Shown: piece after piece, positions 21,200-31,199 of the stretch
How the letters are laid out: each line of letters starts with the position of its first letter
Numbering within the stretch: the first letter of the stretch is position 1
Assembly: GCA_001600875.1 (NCBI GenBank)
Contig: BCLD01000018.1
Coordinates: forward strand, 97,330-131,219
Source of the DNA: Solicoccozyma terricola
Lineage: Eukaryota; Basidiomycota; Tremellomycetes; Filobasidiales; Piskurozymaceae
DNA: 33,890 nucleotides
Direction: 5' to 3'
Made by a program: the position numbers and the translations under genes
The notes under the pieces: generated by a model
What the model was told of the DNA's origin: nothing
Database searches by the model: none
Seen by the model: only the letters and a program-made list of their open reading frames with translations

Positions 21200-24100
21200 T
21201 CATGTCAGCGCTTTGTAAGACTTCGATGCCTTGCGCAATACGCACGTCGACTCGACGATCAATCTGTCCTTCAGCGCAGTGAAGGTGCTGAGAGCACCCC
21301 TCTCTTGCGTGAGTACGATCTTGCTGGTCGGGATGTCACCATTGGGGTTGTACGAAGGAACAAGAGGGTCGGAGAAGTCAAAGGTTGTCTTCTTGCCGTT
21401 GCCGCTGTTGATCGATGTGACATCGACCCGAAAGCGTACAGCTCCCTCTAGAATGCGTCCATTGACATCTATGCACCAAAGTAGTCAGCTACCAGGCGAA
21501 CGAGTGTTTTGGATAATATACCTCTAATTCCTTCGGCGAAACACTTGATAACGCTCCATCCATCCGTGGTGTACTTGATACCGATCATTCCAAACAACTT
21601 GCAGCATTCAGTCATGGTTGCATTGACGCTATCGAGAGAGATGAGAGTAAAGGTCTGCGCGGTGGCGAAAACCCATTGGTTTTGAGCGACGGTGTCCAAC
21701 CTATGTTCGTCACGTCATATGACCGTCACTCACTGCAGGTCTCCAGTTGAAAAGATTGTGGAACCAGCCATGCTTGTTTCCGTCTATAGATCGGTTAGAT
21801 ATAGTGGGACTGTTCGCGGCGATAGACTGAGGCGACTGGAGGTATCCGTTGCCAATGGTTGCGTCGACAGGCGGCTGAAAGTGTTTTGCTGAGGCAACAT
21901 CATCGTCAATGAGGACCGCACCAAGACTCATGATATCTCGACTCTCACCCTTGAATCCAGTGAACTCGCTGTACAAGGTAGTCGTTGGTTTGCGAATGCT
22001 TAGGGTAGGCGTTTCCGAACGAGTCGCGTTCTTCCTGTTCGCCTCTGTGCCTGTTGCGTTGCCATTGCTCATCATGGATCGACGTCTGTGGATGACAGGA
22101 GTCGTCTGATGGTTATCATGACCAAATGGGTCTACTGGTATGTAAGCATTCCGGATCTTCACTGTATCATGCTTGTCCTTGGTCGGTGCAGCTGGCGGCA
22201 GTGGCTCGATACTGAACGTACCGCTGTCTTGGGCGTCCATGAACCGACTCTTGGAGCTTACAGGCTTCGAGAAAGGATCTACGGCCTGAGGTGGTGTGAT
22301 CGGAAGAGCCTTTCCATAAACTTTTTAGTCAGAAATTCGCTTTTTGACCTTGTTGATATAGTTTTGAAGTACCGGATCTTGTTCGTCGTCGAAAGAGGGC
22401 GTGCAGTCGATGCTATGACGGGACGGTGGAACAGCGGTGACGCTCATCCTCACTCTATTAGTGACCGGGGCTGCAGGGGCAGGACGGATGTTGACGAGTA
22501 GAGCAGGCTTGACCGTGGATGTAAAGTCCGGTGAGCGTCCGCTATCCTTGGGTAACTTTGCACAGTCACGGTAGACAGTACTCTTCGCCTCTGGGCGATT
22601 CTCATCGGAAAGCACTTGGAAATCGATCGTTTCCAACTTGGAACCACTTCCAACGGAAACAGGTCGAGTTCCGCGGACGGCGCGGATGGTGGTGGGAGGG
22701 GCGATAGTAGGAACTTTGCTAGGACTAGGAGGTGATGGGGCCGTTGGCCTGCACTTTGTAGGTTTCCCCGGCTGACGACGAGGTCGTGGTGGCGGCCCCA
22801 ACGTTGTGTATTGGATAGAGTTGCGCTGTGGGTAACCGCGGTCGACCATGCTGGAAGGCCTGGCACGGGGTGGTATGGCGACGGCTATTGAAGCTCGGCG
22901 TGAAGAGGTGTTTCTCGCTGAAACCCCCGCTGTCATGAGCTACGCACTCCGTTGGAGTGGCAGGACGTTTCACTCACCGACTATCGGCTTCTCCGTTTCG
23001 TTCTCTTTGTTGTAGTTCTCCAATTGCTTCGCCTTGTGTTTCTTGAGCAGGTAGTAGAAACTCTTCTCCAGTTGACCATGTTCGCTGCACAACTTCCGGT
23101 TAGCAATATGCTCTTGCCTCCCTCCGTCACTGCAGAAACACACCCATCACGCTGAACCAACGCGGCCACCAGTTCTTCTTCTGTCGAGCCTCGCCACAAA
23201 CTTGATAAATTCTTCAAGATATCGCGATCAATTTCTTCCCCTTGTTTGATGGGCCGGGCAATGTCTTCCATTCGAGGTAGAGACACGATAGGAGGACGTC
23301 GTCCTGTCTCGGGTATGAAGTCGTTTCGTAGGAAGAATGGATGGGTCATTATTTGAGGCATCTGGTGGTGAACGCGTCAATAACTCTGTCCATACCGACG
23401 ATCGTCCTTACTCGCCTTGATCCTCTGCCCCGCATCGACCGTCAGCATCCTCGTGATCAAATCCTTTGCATCGGCAGGCATATCTTCCGGCAGGTTGAAC
23501 CTTCCCTGTCTGACCTTGTAAAGTAGCTTCCCGATGTCTTCGTCATCGAATGGAAGACGGTTTGCGAGGAGAGCGAAGAGGATGACACCGCAAGACCAAA
23601 TATCGGAAGCCTGGCCGTCGTATGTGGTTCCCTGTTGGTAGGTGATCGTGACTCAGCAAACACCTTATGCGCTTTGGTTCTCCTACAATCTCACCATAAT
23701 GATCTTAGGACTAGCATAATGTGGGCTCCCACAACTCGTCTCCAACATCCTATCTCCGTTCGCACTCAAATTCACCGCCGCCATCCCAAAGTCTGCAATC
23801 TTGATATTCTTGTCTTTGTCAAGGAGAAGATTCTCCGGCTTGAGGTCCCGATGGCAAATGTTGAAGTGATGACAGTAGTCGAGACCTCGAATGATTTGTT
23901 GAAAGTAGTAGGAAGCTTCTGAAGCTTCTAGCTTGCCGACGGAGACCAGATAGTCGAAGAGCTCTCCGCCAGGAACGTATTCGAGGATGAGGTAGCTGTA
24001 CTCCTCAAGATCCAGTCAGCTCAATCACCACTTGCTATGGTCCCTAATGCTTACAGTGTACCATCAATCTCATAGACGTCCCATAAGCTCATCACATTAG

Positions 24101-24632
24101 GATGTTCCACCAATTTCATGATCACGATCTCTCTCTCAATGGTCAACTTTGGTCCGTATGGTCCCGCTTCCGATTCGGCAACAGAAAGAGCGAGAGACAT
24201 CTTGGAAGCGGTAGCGGAGATGAGAGCCCGAGGGATGATCTTGACAGCAGCAAAGACTCCAGTGGTAGAGTGTCGAGCTATGCAGACTTTACCTGGATGA
24301 TGTGTGAGGTGGAAGGTAGTCAGTGGCGTCTGCAGACGGATCAGAAAGCCTATTCACGCACCACTTGCTCCACTACCGATCATTTTTCCCAATCTCCACG
24401 GTCCAACGTTTTTCACCTCAGCCCTGTCTTTGGCTCCACCCTTTTTCATCACCTCCTTTTCGTATCTGGTCGGACCAGGAGCATGCTTGACTCTTGGAGG
24501 AGACGGTGTATGGTGAGCATGTGCGGCAGTAGAAGGGTTGGTCAAACGAGGATGGATATGTCGTTTGCCTGGAGAGACTTGAGTGTTGGTGCTGATTAGT
24601 GGGATGCGGGACGGAGCCATTTCGCTTCGCAT
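21200..24632 (-). CDS. Gin4/Hsl1/Cdr-type serine/threonine protein kinase
   Basis: Ten exons give about 957 aa: 24362-24632, 24055-24292, 23695-23995, 23416-23631, 23144-23361, 22978-23084, 22349-22917, 21734-22285, 21522-21654 and 21200-21468. The kinase domain has [17 protein letters not shown] (from about 77), Lys108 in [19 protein letters not shown] (Asp220), IADFGMA (Asp238) and [12 protein letters not shown], ending [12 protein letters not shown]. The catalytic-loop and DFG residues are intact; the APE-position Glu is Lys267. After it, [22 protein letters not shown] is the conserved extension of the Nim1/Hsl1/Gin4 group. The C-terminus (FNWRPA then [20 protein letters not shown]) looks like the KA1-type membrane/septin-binding region. 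These kinases sit at the bud neck or septin ring and restrain Wee1 or organise septins. The intron after exon 4 uses a GC donor. The exon 7 end is ambiguous (22349 or 22373). Start: Met at 24632, or 24620. Confidence 0.92.
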
Positions 24633-25163
24633 GGTGAGAGCAATGTAGGTAGTGGGCAAGCGGGCCAGTAGTTCGGGGCAGCTGAGGTGGTTGAAGGTGG
24701 TAACGGGCTATTGCATGCTCCTGTTGATCGATCTAGTAGGAGCCGAGGATTGGGTTGGAGGCTGATAGCTTTGACAGCTTCTCTATTCTGGATGACAGTG
24801 ATGGAGAGGTGTGCCGCTGGGTAGCTATCGCGATAACCGAGGATAGGCGTGAAGGTCACTCTGTTGGTTGCAGCCCAAGATACGCGGCTTGGCTACTCAT
24901 ATATCAATGTTGTTGACGAGTCAGAGTACCTCACCCTCTACTGCATTTGTTTATTTGCTGACCTGCACTGCTGTCACAGTCTGCATCCCTGCGACATTCC
25001 CAGCTCTTGTCACCTCTCACGGCGTTGGTCTCGAAAATGTCTGAGAACAGTGTGGGGCTCCATTAATCGGCGAAAAGGTACGGGCTAACATTGCATTCCA
25101 GGATTCAGCGAATATCTATATAATAGTACAACTACAGAAGGAGCGTGTACGCACATCGGTCAA
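24633..25163. other. Intergenic region, kinase promoter
   Basis: 531 bp upstream of the kinase (minus) and downstream of the long coiled-coil gene (minus). Inverted pair TAGCTATCGCGATAACC at about 24822-24838 contains a TATCGCGATA palindrome. The region has no E-box, no TCGCCACC and no credible gene. Confidence 0.4.
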
Positions 25164-28100
25164 TCATCTTGTTCTGGTGTCGTAGGTGACGAAAGCTATG
25201 TCGGGTATAGTATACATCAGCATAATTTACCACCACCAATCGAGTCACTTACTCGGAGCACGAGATCCAGGCAGGGGAATGCTTGCCGGATCGATTGGAA
25301 CGCTCTTCAAGATCGATCGGTGCTCAGGCCGACGTTCCTCCTCGATGTCGGTAGCAGTCTGTAAAGCGGCTCTATGAGTCCGAGAATCTCAAACGGGATA
25401 ATGCACGCTCACCTCCACCGTTGCTGCCATTCTGCGCATCGTTTGTTGTTTCTTTGGCGGAGAGAACACTGAAGTCGGCCTAGAATCCGGCAACGGCACT
25501 CGCGTAGCATGATTGACATGGTGCACGACCTGCTGAGCATGGTCTTGCATGCCGTCGACACGAGAGACCATAGTCCCAGCTCGAGTAGGGGGAAGGGGGA
25601 TGTCTTCTGGTCGTAGGTCAACCCTTCCGTCGAACATGGAGCTTTGTATCATCTCCGGATTGATGCTCATACGGGCGCTTTCCAGCTGACTTGCACCCGC
25701 TTGAGAGGACCTAGACGGAGGTAGGATGTTGATCTGATGGTGTCAATTGTAGAATGTGAAGGCAGGATATCATAAGGCAATGAGTCGAGTTACAATGGTC
25801 ATTCGAACCGCGAGGGAAGATTTTGACCACGCACAATAGGTCCACGCATATCTCCCCCTCCCTCCAAAGCCGACATCGCCCGGGGGTATTGTCTTTGCTG
25901 TTGAGCGCTACTGCGGTGAATTCAGATGAAAAACGTCAGAAAAGTCGGCAGCGCGGAGATTTGGAATCGTATGGAAGGATGGAGGGGAATATCGAAACAT
26001 ACGTTGGCATTTCATTCGTATCGTATTGGCCTTCTGTAGCTGGACCTGCAAGCCTACCTGGCATGACCGGCTGTTGTGAAATAGTAATAATCAGCGAGGA
26101 GGCATACTCAAGAAGACACCGCTGACTCGTACTCTTGGTGCCGACCGGAAGCTTGGCATCTGATGAACGGATTTCGCGTTGCCTTGCGGGGCGGACATCT
26201 GTTGTTGTTGTTGCTGGTATTGTTGCTGAGAAATCGAAGTCAGTTGACGATTTTCTTGGGTAGCCTGCTTTCGGCCTCACCATCTGTGGTTCCTCCGGTT
26301 GCGTTCCACGTTCCTCGGCCTCGTCGATCATCGACAGCTCGACCTCTTCATCTCCTCGCAGACCAGCAGCAAGCCTCGAGCGCGCGGCGTACGACTGAGC
26401 TTGAGACTGCGGCCGCTGAGGTTGACCGTGAAAGTCGGGCCCGACTGTCGACCCCATACGAGACCTGGAAATCAAGAACCGTTAGTTCACACTCGTATAT
26501 CCACCAGGGCAACTTCGACTCACTCGGGTAAGGGCATCGTCCTCGGGTCGACGCTACCAGGCGCGAACCCTCGCGATAATTGACTAGGCAGAGAGCGGTT
26601 CCTCGCGCCAGGTGGATTGTCAAATACAGGTATCGACTGCTGGAGCATGTCGGGTGTATGGACTGCTGCAAAGGCCGGATACCTGTTTTCCTGCGAGAGC
26701 TCGGTCCGCCGCTGACGGCCTCGACCCATCTGTGAGCCGGAAGTTGGAGACAGCATTCCAGGATTCGCGTCCATGGTTGGAGTTCTTGAGTGACCGTGAC
26801 GGCTGGAGGTTTTCGCCCGAGAAGAATGGCCCCCTCGCGATGGGCTGGGAAGAGGCTTATCGATACTGAAAGAGGACGGTGGGCCTCGATCGAAAACTCC
26901 TGATTGAGCACCGCTCGCCGGGACGCTCGCCGGGACGCTCGGGATTGTTCGACTCTGTGCCCCGCTGAGCATCTGTTGGACCATGGGAGACGATTCGACG
27001 CGATCAAGATAAGCATCTGCGGCAGGCTGTCGGGGGATGCTCGACATGGGGGCATGTATGGGACCAATGCTAGGGAGGTTGCCACCAGACGAAGGTGAAT
27101 ACTGTATACCCTGAGAGTTGCTACCATGGCGGGAATTCTGTTGAGCAGAAGGCGGGCGGGGTCCAGGCTGCAAGCTGTATCGTCGGCCTGACGTCGAAGG
27201 TGCACCACGTTGATTCATCGAGCGACCGGCTGGGCTGTTGTCCATGGTCATGCGACGGCCAGTAACGGACGGTTGTAGAGGCGTGATTCCTCGCTCCGCC
27301 ATTGGTTGATTGTAGCCTTGTGTGGCGGGTTGCGCAGAATCGTAACCTGCTGGTGGCGGAAAATGTGAGCTGGATGGACCTCGCTCTTGTTGAAGTTGTG
27401 GCTGCTGCCTCTTACCAGCCTGCGAGTATTGTTGTTGGTATAATGGCTGTAAGCGTGCGTCGCCGTTGTACGCAGGCATTTGTCCTTCTTGAGGAGGGTA
27501 TGGCAGCTGGGTCTGTAACAGTGGCGTGCGACCGGCTACTATCGCAACGTTCGTGGCGATCTCGCGAGGCTCTACCGGAATGGGCGGATTGATCATCCAT
27601 CTTTGGATCTCGGCGAAGGCCTGGGGTCGGGAATGTGCAGTTTAGTGATCGTGTATCTAGGCAGAAACGAATATCGAACGCAAACGAACCTCCAGTCTGC
27701 CTGCATCGTGTCCTTCATCCCGCGCCTTCTGCGTTTGAATGACTTCGTGGTACTTTATCAACCTAAGCAGATCGATCCGATGTTAGATGTGTTGAATTCC
27801 GCCATTCGCCCATTTGCCGCCACCGCTTTGCTCACCGCTCTTTAGTCTCTTCATACAGCCTCGCCCCCTTCTTCCTTTCTTCTTCCAGTCTCTTGGTCTC
27901 ATCCTTGGCTCTTCTGAGCGCTCGGACTGCCGCAGCCAACTCGTCGCGATATATTCTCATCTGCTCGTCCTTTTTGCTGGAAGCTTTTTCGATTTCATGT
28001 CGACCGACTTTTTCAGCGATGACTTGAGCTTGGAGAGTACGAAGGTCGTTGGACAGGACGTCGACTTGTTTCTTGGTGCTGTGGAGGTCGTGATTGGCTT

Positions 28101-30458
28101 TGATAACTTTTCGGGCTGTACGATTCGGGGGGCCAGGAAATGAGCCGACCGTTCGGGTACGGAAAAGAACAGCACGAATTTACCTCTTTGTTGCTCCACC
28201 TTGTGAGTCTGTTCGATGCCTGCCTCCAGAGCACTTTTCATTTTACTCATGCTAGAGCTGTTGGGGAGGAATGTTATTAGGCATCGGTCAATGTCCTGTC
28301 TCCTCCCCCACATCTCTCTTCTCGACTCACTACGGCACGCCACCTAGACCTGTCACCCCCGTAAGCACACTCCTCGGACCTCCAAACGTAGTTCCACCGA
28401 TGGTCATCCTCTCCATCATATCTACTTCGTCCATCGTGGGACTCGACTCTGATACCGCTGGACTTTCCCAACCCATCGCAGAGCGCATTCCTATCGTGTT
28501 GGGTTGACGATGGTGGTGGTGTGGTAGCGGTGGCGGTGGCGCGGGGGGGCCTGCTTCTGAACCGTAGATATCCCGACCTTGAGATCTGATAGATCTACCA
28601 CGACCAACTTGAGAAGTGTGAACGGGAAGTAGGTATAAATCATCATCCGCTTCTCCATGTTCGATTTGTGGTGATGAATATGTTGTTTCTCTTTCGTGAT
28701 CGTTGTATATCCCCCCTACACCTACACCATCCACATCAGTTCCACCACCACGACCTCTCGATCTTTCTCCCCATCCCCCAACCGACGCATCAATCTTTCC
28801 CATATTTTCTACCTCTCGAATGGGATTTAAATTCTCACTCGTCAACCACGTCGGCGTCTCCGCGTGATCTACCTCACTGTACGTTGTTGATCTCGGTCGT
28901 TTGGCGATTCTAGAACGAGCTCGTGCTCGAATAGCAGCTTGTGATAAAGAATGAGAAGGTGCGATTGAACTTTGATCTAAACCACCACCTTTCAAAATCC
29001 AAGGTGAACCAAGTCCTCCTCCGTTTTGTACTTGATCAACGCCAACACCAACACCACCTTGGTCGTTTTGAATCGTAGAACAAGGAGATTTCAATCCAGT
29101 GATCAATCCTAACCCAGATAAAAACGATTCGATTCGATTATTTCCTATAGTTGTATGTTGATTTCCTGTTTTTCCTGTTATATCATTCGAATGACCACTC
29201 CACCAATGTGTTTTTGAATTGGGATCAATCCGTTTATCCTTTAATTCTTCAACTTTATCGAATCCACCTCCAACTCCAATAAACAAATCCGGAATCGTTC
29301 CAACTCTCGGTCCTGGAATATCACCACCACCACCGATAAACCCACTAAACCCACCAACACCAGTCAATCCTTCGTCTCCGCGTGCGTCTTTATCGATCGA
29401 TTCCCTACGTATCAAAGTAGGCGCCGAAGACGACGCTGTAATATGACTACCGAATATATGTTCTAGGATTCTGAAACTAATTCGGGGTAGGCGGGGTTTG
29501 CAGGTTGATGGGGGTTTAGGGCGGTTGATGGTTTGGTTATAGAGGTTGTTGAAACGATTGAATGAGAGAAAAGAGAGGTTTGGAAGGGGTTTGTTTTGGG
29601 AGAAGGAGCGTGAGTGTTTTAGAAGGTGGGATTACAAGGAAAGGAAGAGGTTAGAAGAAAAAAAGGGGGGGGGGTTTGGGAAAAAAAGGAAAAAATGGGG
29701 GTTTCGTATAAGAAGATCGCAACGAAGGGTGATGTGGAAAAGGGTTTGTTTTTGAGATAGTGTCGAAATGAAATGAAACAGAAGTGGTCCGATTTGGGGG
29801 GGAAGGAATAGATGCGAAGAAGAAGAAGACGACGACGACGAAGGACGAAGAAGATTTGGAAAAGATGGAGAGAAAACAAGGGGTTGAAAAAGAGGAGAGA
29901 GAGAGAGAGGGGGGGGGGGGGAGGAGAGACAGAGAAGGTTCGAATCAGCTTTCATCGACCCAGGAACTGTAATAATATAAATCGCCACCACCCTTTCTTC
30001 CAAAACCGTATCGCCTAAAACCCCACGAAGGAGATAAAAAAAAAACTTCCCAAAGAAAAAAGAAACACTCACTCTTCTTCAAATGGTCGATTCGGTAAAC
30101 CTTCTGGTAATCTATAATCCCTTCCACTTTGTTCAAAGTTTCTACTTTGTTGAGGTTGAGTTTGAGATGGAGTTTGAGGTTGTTGTGGTTGAGGTTGATG
30201 TTGTGGTTGTGGTTGTGGTTGAGATGGAGATGGAGGTTGAGGTTGAGATCGAGATTGCAAACGTTGCAAGATCTCCTCAGGATATGTATGATTTAACCGA
30301 GTTGGATAGTTGGAAGACGATTGAATCTCCGCCTGATGATCATGCGGTTGATCGATGAATACTAATGAATGTTCTCGATGTGATTGTAATGAAGGTGAAC
30401 GTTGAGGACGAGGATGATGAGGATGAGGAGGATGAGGATGAGGCGATGTTGCTGCCAT
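25164..30458 (-). CDS. Large low-complexity protein with central coiled coil, unknown function
   Basis: Not recognised. Thirteen exons join in phase to 1301 aa: 30073-30458, 28331-29446, 28184-28257, 27836-28115, 27690-27762, 26524-27620, 26281-26464, 26133-26225, 26003-26070, 25835-25910, 25413-25733, 25253-25358 and 25164-25195. Residues 1-128 are rich in His, Pro and Gln. Residues 129-500 are Gly/Ser-rich with an Arg-rich patch (AAIRARARSRIAKRPRS). About 501-643 is a charged helical segment (SKMKSALEAGIEQTHKVEQQR, QMRIYRDELAAAVRALRRAK, ETKRLEEERRKGARLYEETK), a clear coiled coil and the only likely conserved part. Then about 650 residues rich in Pro, Gln and Ser follow, including a Gln run (QQQYQQQQQQM), ending TFVTYDTRTR. 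No enzyme motif or membrane segment. It looks like a scaffold for polarity, cytoskeleton or signalling. The 626-bp first intron is the weakest link: exon 1 might be a separate gene. Confidence 0.7.
29447..30072 (-). other. 626-bp purine/pyrimidine-biased intron 1 of the coiled-coil gene
   Basis: The stretch is almost pure purine on the plus strand from about 29540 to 29940 (GAAGAAG, GGGGGG, GAGAGAGAGAG). The sense strand of the gene is therefore polypyrimidine-rich. It has stops in the joining frame, so an intron is needed if 30073-30458 belongs to the same protein. It could alternatively contain a promoter for a shorter transcript starting downstream. Confidence 0.5.
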
Positions 30459-31199
30459 TGTTGTCGAAACAATAGATGGGGATTTGATTGAATGGGGTTG
30501 TTCACTGGTGGCGAAGGGAGGGACAATGGAAAGAATATTCAAACAAAGGGAGGGGAGGGGTGGGGAGGGGTAGGGAGGTGGGTGTTGAGGAGGTGTTGAG
30601 GAAGTGGGGGAGGTGTTGAGGAGGGGGGAGGTCAAGTGATAGAGTATATGATGGAATCGAAAATGTACTCTTCAGTCGATTATAATCAAAGTAGGAAGAA
30701 TGAAAGAGGAGACATGTGTCGTTTTAATCTACATCATGACCATCCACTATATACGCCCCGCCCCCTTCTCTCAATCCCCCGCTCTCTCTCGCACTGTAGG
30801 CAGTCACTAAGCACCGGATAGAGTAATAACCCCTCCCTCCCTCCCTCCCAATACCTCTGTACACGACAGCATTCCCTGATCCGGCCATGGTTGCAAGGGA
30901 TCATCAAAGGGATACCCTACCACCCTACCACCCTACCAAAGCAGTAAGGGACTGCTATGACCCCTCTCGTTCGCCACCCCACGATGGTATCACGTGATGT
31001 TCCCACCGTCGCCACCGTCGCCACTCTCGCCACCCCGCCACCTACTTTCACACGCTGTCCCCCTCCCCCTCCCCCTTCCCCCCTCCCGGGGTCACGCGAA
31101 ATTATTGTCTTCCTTTCTTCGTCGTATACACTCCACCCACCCCACCAACCATCGCAAAACCAATTCAACCCACCCATCGATAACACCCCATTACCCATC
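30459..31199. promoter_or_regulatory. Divergent promoter, coiled-coil gene / eIF3f
   Basis: 741 bp shared upstream region. On the coiled-coil side: TTCGCCACC in its sense direction at 30507-30515, and a G-run block at 30548-30577. On the eIF3f side: TCGCCACC at 30971-30978, a palindromic TATCACGTGAT at 30989-30999 (CACGTG 30991-30996), and a cluster of four TCGCCAC/CGCCACC copies at 31009-31042. CCCTACCA is repeated three times at about 30916-30939. CTATATACG at 30749-30757 is TATA-like. Confidence 0.55.
30548..30577 (+). promoter_or_regulatory. Potential G-quadruplex block
   Basis: Six runs of three or four G separated by single A/T spacers lie on the plus strand, about 90-120 bp upstream of the coiled-coil gene start. 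This is the template strand for that gene. The pattern satisfies the simple G3+N1-7 rule several times. Function is inference. Confidence 0.5.

Noticed and set aside
22319..22326. Premature stop making the kinase a pseudogene
   Set aside because: The stop lies between usable splice sites, and downstream exons keep a conserved septin-kinase C-terminus, so an intron is the simpler reading.
26348..27208. 286-aa minus-strand frame overlapping the coiled-coil gene
   Set aside because: Alternative frame of exon 6 (26524-27620), which itself connects by splicing on both sides; the alternative does not.
29632..30072. 146-aa open frame on the minus strand rich in Ser, Pro and Phe
   Set aside because: It is the translation of a polypyrimidine tract, starts without a good ATG, and lies in the proposed intron.
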